Source: Chitinophagales bacterium (GTDB lineage Bacteria; Bacteroidota; Bacteroidia; Chitinophagales; Saprospiraceae). From it: 64,000 nt of DNA. Position numbers and translations under genes: made by a program. The notes below the pieces were generated by a model. That model had not been told where the DNA came from. It searched no databases and saw nothing but the letters and a program-made list of their open reading frames with translations. The stretch's first letter is position 1, and each line of letters opens with the position of its first letter. The DNA lies in NCBI GenBank assembly GCA_017303875.1, contig JAFLBP010000015.1, positions 62,001 through 126,000 on the forward strand. Direction: 5' to 3'. Shown here piece by piece: positions 58,815-64,000 of this stretch.

Positions 58815-59219
58815 TTACATCTTCTTGAATTTGATTTTGTAGCGGGTGCCGTTTTGTGTGTATTCGACATCCATTTCGCTGTTGCCGATGTTTTGTACAT
58901 CGTAGGTGATTTTTTCACCGTTGCTGTTATAGGTCAGGGTAACATCCCATTTGCCTTCATCTTCCTGCCAGTCACCGCTATCGGAAATGGTTTGTGTAAC
59001 GCCGGCGATGGTGGTGCGGAGGTCGAGGTCGAATTCGCGGGATTCCTGGAAATTAAGGTCGAAACGGTTGACGTTGCTCAGATCGGCATCGCCGGCAATG
59101 ATTTGTGTGGATTGCCAGTTGCCGATGATCAGCTCGGCTAATTTAGGGTCTTTTTTGCAGGAGCTGAGGGAAACGGCGGCAAGGATTAAAGTGGCGAAGG
59201 CAAAAACAGTGCTTTTCAT
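58815..59219 (-). CDS. Small lipocalin-like lipoprotein
   Basis: 134 residues. Lipoprotein signal ending VSLSSC, lipidation at C21, then KKDPKLAELIIGNWQSTQII, the start of a lipocalin-like/DUF domain common in Bacteroidota, with alternating strands (FDLNFQESREFDLDLRTTI, WDVTLTYNSNGEKITYDVQ, MDVEYTQNGTRYKIKFKKM). Function unknown. Its stop lies 12 bp before the start of the NimA-like gene on the same strand, so the two are probably co-transcribed. Confidence 0.8.
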   Translation of the reverse strand: MKSTVFAFATLILAAVSLSSCKKDPKLAELIIGNWQSTQIIAGDADLSNVNRFDLNFQESREFDLDLRTTIAGVTQTISDSGDWQEDEGKWDVTLTYNSNGEKITYDVQNIGNSEMDVEYTQNGTRYKIKFKKM

Positions 59220-59488
59220 AATCAGATTGTGTTTGAGATGAATGGTTGGGTTTGATTAAATTCGCCTAATAAATGCGCCCTTCACGCTTCAAATTGCCGG
59301 GCCAGAAAAAATTAAGAATATTTTAGGACTTGAAGGGGGCCTGGCAAGTGACAATGTTAACATTTACGCGTTTTTTTTAAAAAGTCCTTAGCGGCTTGTC
59401 GGGATGTTGTAACTTCGCCGGGTAATCCTGTATCGGTCTCGGTGAATCTCATTCTGCATTATTTCATTTCATCACCATCCAACGCATT

Positions 59489-60211
59489 ATGCAGTTCAAC
59501 CATCTACGTTTTTTACCGACCTTGCTGTTCCTGTTAGTATGCTCCTTTTTTGCCGCAGCGCAAAATTTGCGCATTGACGTAGGCTTTACAGCAGGTGGGT
59601 CTATGTTATTCCACAACACCCGTTTTCAGGAAACTTCGCTCAACGCTCAGTATGAAATTATTCAGGAAGTAAAACGCCGCGACGGCGAAACCTACGCCTG
59701 GGAAGATTTTGAATCGGACTTTGGGCTGAACCAGCAATTCATGCAGCCGCGTTTCGGATTTACGGCACATGTAACGTACAAAGACTGGCCGGTGGTGGCC
59801 ATTGCCGAAGCCCTTTCTTCGCCTTCCGGTTACACCAAAATGACCTATGCCGGCACCGTAGGTTTTGGAAAAACCTTTTTCAACTGGGATACTTCCATGA
59901 ACTTTTCCTTTCTCGCAGGCTATAAATACGTGCTGGATGAAGGATTTGGTTCCAATACCATTATAAATAGCGTTCGCGACGACTTTATGCGGGAACGCCT
60001 CTCTACCTTCTTCAACCCGACCAATCCGCTTGGCCGCAAACTCGGCAACCTGCTGGTGGTGCGCGGTGGCGTGGGCAAGGTTTTTGGCTGGGAACAGGAA
60101 TGGAGCGCCGGCGTAGATGTATACGGCGAGCTTGACCTACTGGAAAAATCAGTGCGTTTCTCCCGAATGACCAATGTCGGGGCCATGCTCTGGTTGCGGT
60201 ACCGACTGTAG
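59489..60211 (+). CDS. Hypothetical outer-membrane protein
   Basis: 240 residues with a signal peptide to about residue 24 (SFFAAAQ). The rest has the strand-turn pattern of a small beta-barrel (LRIDVGFTAGGSMLF, RFGFTAHVTYKDWPVVAIAE, MTYAGTVGFGKTFFNWDTSM, VRFSRMTNVGAMLWLRYRL, ending in an aromatic/Leu terminus). I recognise no named family. The 269-bp gap before it shows TAACTTCG near 59410, a weak -7 match, and nothing else. It converges on the transporter gene at 60269, with tandem palindromes between. Confidence 0.7.
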   Translation: MQFNHLRFLPTLLFLLVCSFFAAAQNLRIDVGFTAGGSMLFHNTRFQETSLNAQYEIIQEVKRRDGETYAWEDFESDFGLNQQFMQPRFGFTAHVTYKDWPVVAIAEALSSPSGYTKMTYAGTVGFGKTFFNWDTSMNFSFLAGYKYVLDEGFGSNTIINSVRDDFMRERLSTFFNPTNPLGRKLGNLLVVRGGVGKVFGWEQEWSAGVDVYGELDLLEKSVRFSRMTNVGAMLWLRYRL

Positions 60212-60256
60212 TGCGAAGCTCCGCTTCGCACCAGTACAGCGAAGCTCCGCTTCGCT
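60211..60256. terminator. Two tandem GCGAAGC-TCC-GCTTCGC palindromes between convergent genes
   Basis: GTGCGAAGCTCCGCTTCGCAC (first at 60211-60231) and AGCGAAGCTCCGCTTCGCT (60238-60256) share the same palindromic core, each able to form a tight stem with a TCC loop. They begin at the stop codon of the plus-strand gene and end 12 bp from the stop of the minus-strand transporter gene. No T-tract follows. They resemble REP-type extragenic palindromes and probably mark both transcript ends. Confidence 0.75.
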
Positions 60257-60268
60257 CCCCGGGCGCGC

Positions 60269-61912
60269 CTACAGCCCCAGCACCCGAAGCGCCTGCCAGA
60301 GCATCTGCACAAATACAATTTTACCGATCAATAACAAGGGATACACGAGCGCATAGCCGTACGTGGGGATCTTGCTTTCGGCGTTGTTGTTGGCAAAATC
60401 TAAGTTAGCCGGGTGGTGACTCACCATACCCGAAAGCAGCACAAAGGGGATTTTCAACCAGCGATTGCCCATATACAAAATGAACATACTGCCGAAAACG
60501 CTCACTAATATACCCGAAAGGAACATCAATGGCCCTACCGGCCCCATGATGGTCTGTAAAAATGCCGAACCGGAATTAATCCCGATAGCCGCCAGCAGCA
60601 ACATCAGGCCAATCTGGCGGATCGTGAGGTTGGCAGAGTAGGGGAGCGTCCATACAATCGGCCCGGAACGGCGCAGATAAGAAAGTACCAAACCCGCCAC
60701 CAGCGGCCCGCCGGCAAATCCTAAACTGAATACAATGCCGCCCGGTAACGTCATTTCAATCGAACCGATCAGGATGCCGAGGCCCATACCCAGGCCGAAG
60801 GACAAGAGGTCGATATGGCTCAGTTCCTCATAAGAGTCGCCGAGCAGTTTGCTCATATAGCGAATGTCTTCCGGCTTGGCCAGCACGCGGATGCGGTCGC
60901 CGAGTTCGAGTACGGTGTCGGATTGCACCAGCGAATCCACATCGCCGCGCCGGATGCGGGTAAGGATGACCGGAAACTGCTCATGCAGGTTGAGCGAGGC
61001 AATGGTGCGGCCAGCGATTTTAGGGTTGGAAACAAATATGCGGCGCAATTCAAAGACCGAGCGGTCGTACGAGAGGTCGTGCTCGGCGGGCGTGCCCAGC
61101 AGCGCGATAGCGCGCGCCACCTCCCCGCTTTCTCCGGTGATCCCGATGTGGTCGCCCATTTGCAGCACGGTATCCCAGTGGCAAAGGCTGTGCTCCTCGC
61201 CGCGCAATAGGCGCCCGAAAATCAGATTGAAATGGTATTGATGTTTCAGGTCGCGCAGGCTTTTTCCGGCCAGCTCCGCATTCGTAATCTCAAGTGTTTG
61301 ATTGACAATGGGTTGTCCGGTCGGAAATTCATCTTTTAAACCCTCCGTTTCTTTGGTGTAATTGACTTTCAGCAAGCGGCGCATCAGCGCAACGGCGATC
61401 ATCAAACCAATAACGCCCATCGGGTAAGAAATCGAATAACCGACTACCGCGCTGTTCGACATGCCGGCAGCTTCGGTATTGCCCCGACTCTGTATGGCAT
61501 CCAGCAAACCGGCAAGGGCCGGCGTATTGGTGGTGATACCCGCCAGCAAACCCGCTGCGCCCGAAGCGTCAAATCCGAAGGCGAATGCCAGTGCCCCAAT
61601 CATTACTGAAAGTATGGATAAAGTACTGACTGCCAGGATCATATTCGCTGCGCCGCGCGAGCGCAGGGTGCCGAAAAACGAAGGGCCGGAACTTAATCCG
61701 ATACTGTATACAAAAATGGAAAGACCGAGTAATTTGATCACATCGGGAATGTGCAGATCCGGGCGTGCGGCGCCGACGGCAAGTCCGACAAACAAGACCA
61801 TCGCTACCCCCAATCCATTGCCCCGAATTTTGAAATTACCCAGAAAGGAACCGATTGCAGCTACTAAAAATAAATAAAGCAGTGCTTCTTCTGTTGAGCC
61901 TTGATGTTCCAT
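60269..61912 (-). CDS. AspT/YidE/YbjL-family transporter with two TrkA-C domains
   Basis: 547 residues from the ATG at 61912 (MEHQGSTEEALLYLFLV); the frame to 61972 would run into the response regulator gene. Layout: an N-terminal half of about five membrane spans of the Asp-Al_Ex duplication type (FKIRGNGLGVAMVLFVGLAV, LLGLSIFVYSIGLSSGPSFF, AGLLAGITTNTPALAGLLDA), two cytosolic RCK/TrkA-C domains (about 205-285 and 290-375: LAGKSLRDLKHQYHFNLIFG and GRTIASLNLHEQFPVILTRI), then a second membrane half (FGLGMGLGILIGSIEMTLPG, IGLMLLLAAIGINSGSAFLQ, SGMVSHHPANLDFANNN). The family includes the aspartate:alanine exchanger AspT; substrates of YidE and YbjL are uncertain. It lies 37 bp downstream of the response regulator gene. 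Confidence 0.92.
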   Translation of the reverse strand: MEHQGSTEEALLYLFLVAAIGSFLGNFKIRGNGLGVAMVLFVGLAVGAARPDLHIPDVIKLLGLSIFVYSIGLSSGPSFFGTLRSRGAANMILAVSTLSILSVMIGALAFAFGFDASGAAGLLAGITTNTPALAGLLDAIQSRGNTEAAGMSNSAVVGYSISYPMGVIGLMIAVALMRRLLKVNYTKETEGLKDEFPTGQPIVNQTLEITNAELAGKSLRDLKHQYHFNLIFGRLLRGEEHSLCHWDTVLQMGDHIGITGESGEVARAIALLGTPAEHDLSYDRSVFELRRIFVSNPKIAGRTIASLNLHEQFPVILTRIRRGDVDSLVQSDTVLELGDRIRVLAKPEDIRYMSKLLGDSYEELSHIDLLSFGLGMGLGILIGSIEMTLPGGIVFSLGFAGGPLVAGLVLSYLRRSGPIVWTLPYSANLTIRQIGLMLLLAAIGINSGSAFLQTIMGPVGPLMFLSGILVSVFGSMFILYMGNRWLKIPFVLLSGMVSHHPANLDFANNNAESKIPTYGYALVYPLLLIGKIVFVQMLWQALRVLGL

Positions 61913-61949
61913 ACGTGCGGTTTTAGTGCCGCAAAGGTACGCGTTCTGT

Positions 61950-62639
61950 TTACCAGATGAGCCGGTACCCAACTCCTTTTAGCGTCAGGATTTGCACCTG
62001 CTCATCCGGGCGCAGGTATTCGCGCAATCGGGTGATGTACACATCGAGGTTGCGGGAGTTGAAGAAAGAATCATTACCCCAAACTGCCTCCATAATATCT
62101 TTGCGACTGACCGGCTGGTGCGGGCGTTCGCAGAGCAAGAGGAGCAGCTGGTTTTCGCGGTGGGAGAGTTTGCGCACCTGATCCTGAATCCACATTTCCT
62201 GACGATTGGGGAAAAAACGGAAGTTTCCGATGCTGAATTGCTGTTCGGGCGATTGCGCCATCGCGCTGTTGCCGCCGAACAAACGCAGCAGGTTTTCCAT
62301 CCGTGCAATCAGTTCCTCCACGCTGAAAGGCTTGCGTAAATAATCGTTGCCCCCCGATTCAAAACCCTGAATAACGTCCTCTGTCTGGGTTTTGGCAGTC
62401 AGAAAAATGATCGGCATGTGCGGGTTGCGGCGGCGTATGTCGCGCCCCAGCGAAAACCCGTCGCGGTTGGGCAGCATGACATCCAGCACGCAAATATCGG
62501 GCTTGAAAAAGTCGTAAAAATCCATGACTTCCGCGCCATCTGCGATCAGGCGCACCTCATATTGGCGGCTTTCGAGGCTTTCTTTCACGATTTTGCCCAA
62601 AAACGGCTCATCTTCCACGTACAATACTTTCGTTTTCAT
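61950..62639 (-). CDS. OmpR/PhoB-type response regulator
   Basis: 229 residues. The receiver domain (1-120) has the acidic pocket E9-D10, phospho-acceptor D53 in VLDVMLP, the T/S in IFLTAK and the conserved Lys in YLRKPFS. A winged-helix DNA-binding domain follows (about 130-229; VRKLSHRENQLLLLLCERPH, ending TLKGVGYRLIW). It is 8 bp downstream of the histidine kinase gene, its obvious partner. Target genes cannot be read from the sequence; the adjacent transporter gene is one candidate. Confidence 0.94.
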   Translation of the reverse strand: MKTKVLYVEDEPFLGKIVKESLESRQYEVRLIADGAEVMDFYDFFKPDICVLDVMLPNRDGFSLGRDIRRRNPHMPIIFLTAKTQTEDVIQGFESGGNDYLRKPFSVEELIARMENLLRLFGGNSAMAQSPEQQFSIGNFRFFPNRQEMWIQDQVRKLSHRENQLLLLLCERPHQPVSRKDIMEAVWGNDSFFNSRNLDVYITRLREYLRPDEQVQILTLKGVGYRLIW

Positions 62640-62647
62640 ATTTGCAA

Positions 62648-64000
62648 TTATGCCCGTTTTGGGAGCGTGATGGTAAACGTTGAACCTGCGCCTTCCTGGC
62701 TTTCCACCTCAATTTTGCCCTGATGCCGCTGCACGACGCCGGAAACATAACTCAGGCCCAGGCCATGTCCTTTTACATTGTGCACATCGCCGGTGGGTAC
62801 CCGGAAAAAGGTTTCAAAAATGCGTGTCTGGTATGCCGCCGGAATGCCGCGTCCGCGATCGCTGACGGAAAGCTGAACTTCCTGTTCATTTTGTTGCAAA
62901 CTGACTTTTATCTGCGGCACTTCACTGCTGTATTTCAAGGCGTTATCCAATAAATTGTACACCACGCTGGCCAAATGCAGGCGATCGGCCTGAAGCGGGA
63001 AGGCCTGTTCTGCTACTTCAAATTCAACCTGCGCACGGCGCTGCTCAAATTGCAGTTTCATCGAAGATAAAATGCCTTGCACCAGGTCTTTCAGGTCTAA
63101 GGCCTCCGGCTTTAATTCGGGTGCGCCTTTTTCAAAAAGCGACATCCGCAGCACTTTATCCACCAATAAAGAAAGGCGTTTGAGCTCGTGCTGCGAAATA
63201 TCCAGGTATTCGCGGGTGCGCTCCGGGTTTTCCAGTGCGTCGAAACGCTGCAAGGCTTCCACCGCCACACCGACCGTTGCAATGGGCGTTTTCAGTTCGT
63301 GCGTGATGTTGCGGATAAAATCATTTTTCAGTTCCGTCAGCCGCTGTTGTTGTTTTAAACTCCTGTAAATGAGCGCAAAAGCCGCACCCATGCAGCAAAA
63401 CAGCAGCAAGGCAAACAGCGCGCTGACGCCTACTTTTTTCAGTAAAAAATAATCCACACCCGACAGCACGGCTTCGTATCGGGCGCCACTGACGAGGTCG
63501 GTATACGAGCCGCACACAAAACCCTGCCCGGCGGCATTGTCGCCGGGCAGGCACACACTGACCCCGATTGTCGGGAATCGGGCCTGCATGGCCTGTTCAA
63601 ATTTTGCGCGCAGCAAACTCAGACTCAGCAGCGAATCCGGCCGGATACAAATGGAATCCTGGCCGTTGCCATTTTTAAGGTTGACGATGACCGACAGCGC
63701 GCCGCTCATGTCCGTTGCGCCGGGGGTATTGCTTTCCCGAAGCGCAATGCGGAATTTCTCGCGGTTCGTCCACGAGCTGCTATCGCCGTTTTTTTTGTCA
63801 AATTTTTCAGTCTGTACAAAAGTAATAACCCGTACGGAGTCCAATTGTTCTTCCTGTACGGGGTGGGCAAGGGCATTGGAGAAATGAATATCAGGCAGCC
63901 CCGGCCCGTGATCATCAATACGCCTGACAATCAGTTGGTCAAAAACCTCCTGCTGCACGCCCTGAACGGTATTGACAAACAATAAACCGGCCTCGCGTTT
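62648..64000 (-). CDS. Membrane sensor histidine kinase (5' end beyond the window)
   Basis: At least 450 residues; the frame is open to the window edge (the last six codons read K R E A G L), so the N-terminus, probably including the first membrane span, is missing. The visible part has an extracytoplasmic sensor region of about 200 residues, a membrane span (LFALLLFCCMGAAFALIYRS), the HisKA phospho-acceptor in NITHELKTPIATVG, the N-box NLLDNALKYS, G1 DRGRGIP, F-box FETFFRVPTGD and G2 GHGLGLSYV of HATPase_c, ending FTITLPKRA. It phosphorylates the response regulator encoded just downstream. The sensor domain resembles those of many Bacteroidota kinases without a known signal. Confidence 0.92.
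   Translation of the reverse strand, partial: KREAGLLFVNTVQGVQQEVFDQLIVRRIDDHGPGLPDIHFSNALAHPVQEEQLDSVRVITFVQTEKFDKKNGDSSSWTNREKFRIALRESNTPGATDMSGALSVIVNLKNGNGQDSICIRPDSLLSLSLLRAKFEQAMQARFPTIGVSVCLPGDNAAGQGFVCGSYTDLVSGARYEAVLSGVDYFLLKKVGVSALFALLLFCCMGAAFALIYRSLKQQQRLTELKNDFIRNITHELKTPIATVGVAVEALQRFDALENPERTREYLDISQHELKRLSLLVDKVLRMSLFEKGAPELKPEALDLKDLVQGILSSMKLQFEQRRAQVEFEVAEQAFPLQADRLHLASVVYNLLDNALKYSSEVPQIKVSLQQNEQEVQLSVSDRGRGIPAAYQTRIFETFFRVPTGDVHNVKGHGLGLSYVSGVVQRHQGKIEVESQEGAGSTFTITLPKRA

Noticed and set aside
58275..59141. Plus-strand ORFs opposite the NimA-like and lipoprotein genes
   Set aside because: Antisense to two genes with clear family or lipobox features; no domains of their own.

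Overview
This window is a chromosomal segment of a Bacteroidota bacterium, most likely of the Saprospirales/Chitinophagales side of the phylum. The evidence is a SusC/SusD pair, several TonB-dependent receptors with N-terminal carboxypeptidase-regulatory-like domains, type IX secretion (T9SS) C-terminal sorting domains of type A and of the gliding-motility (CHU_C) type B, Bacteroidota-style -7 promoter elements (TAnnTTTG), and weak or absent Shine-Dalgarno sequences. Base composition is moderate and fairly even, except for an AT-rich core inside one giant gene. I see no tRNA, rRNA, CRISPR array, transposase or prophage gene.

Layout. (1) 1-13668 (+): a polysaccharide utilisation locus with two GH144/glucoamylase-fold enzymes (one cut by the window edge, one fused to an esterase), a six-repeat T9SS surface protein, a GH3 beta-glucosidase fused to an unexpected membrane N-terminus, and SusC/SusD. 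GH144 plus GH3 plus SusCD points to beta-1,2-glucan. (2) 13796-15762 (-): a class C beta-lactamase-like serine hydrolase and a small outer-membrane protein. (3) 16115-24311 (-): an Oar-like TonB receptor followed by a YnjBCD-type ABC importer, a radical SAM protein and a small CxxC protein. (4) 24690-32185 (+): an Uma2 endonuclease-like gene, then a complete type I Wadjet defence operon jetABCD, then a truncated second copy of the Uma2 5' end with its promoter. (5) 32172-41345: a SnoaL-like protein, a TonB/beta-barrel receptor, a 1778-residue M43 metalloprotease with a type B T9SS signal, and a lipoprotein. (6) 41494-47541: an AraC regulator divergent from four co-directed genes (two alpha/beta hydrolases, a type B carboxylesterase, a CMD-cupin fusion), which looks like an ester/lactone catabolic operon. 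(7) 47644-49220: yjdM/phnA and a hypothetical outer-membrane protein. (8) 49238-58047: fabG-like SDR, a sodium:solute symporter fused to an alpha/beta hydrolase, a TonB receptor, a KASIII-like protein lacking two catalytic residues, and an acyl-CoA ligase. (9) 58158-64000: a PNPOx/NimA-like protein, a small lipoprotein, an outer-membrane protein, an AspT/YidE/YbjL-type transporter, and a response regulator/histidine kinase pair, the kinase running off the window.

The most unusual pattern is in the gaps. Immediately 3' of at least ten genes lies a long imperfect inverted repeat built from reiterated short 'words' (for example ATTTCCCGCAGA, TAAAACAC, GATGAATGATGAA, CAGTTATCAGT). Each begins within about 40 bp of a stop codon, some families recur at several loci, and none carries a gene. 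They look like a genome-wide 3'-end element class. The Wadjet operon is a known system; the fusions (GH144-esterase, membrane domain-GH3, symporter-hydrolase) and the altered KASIII are the less expected coding features.
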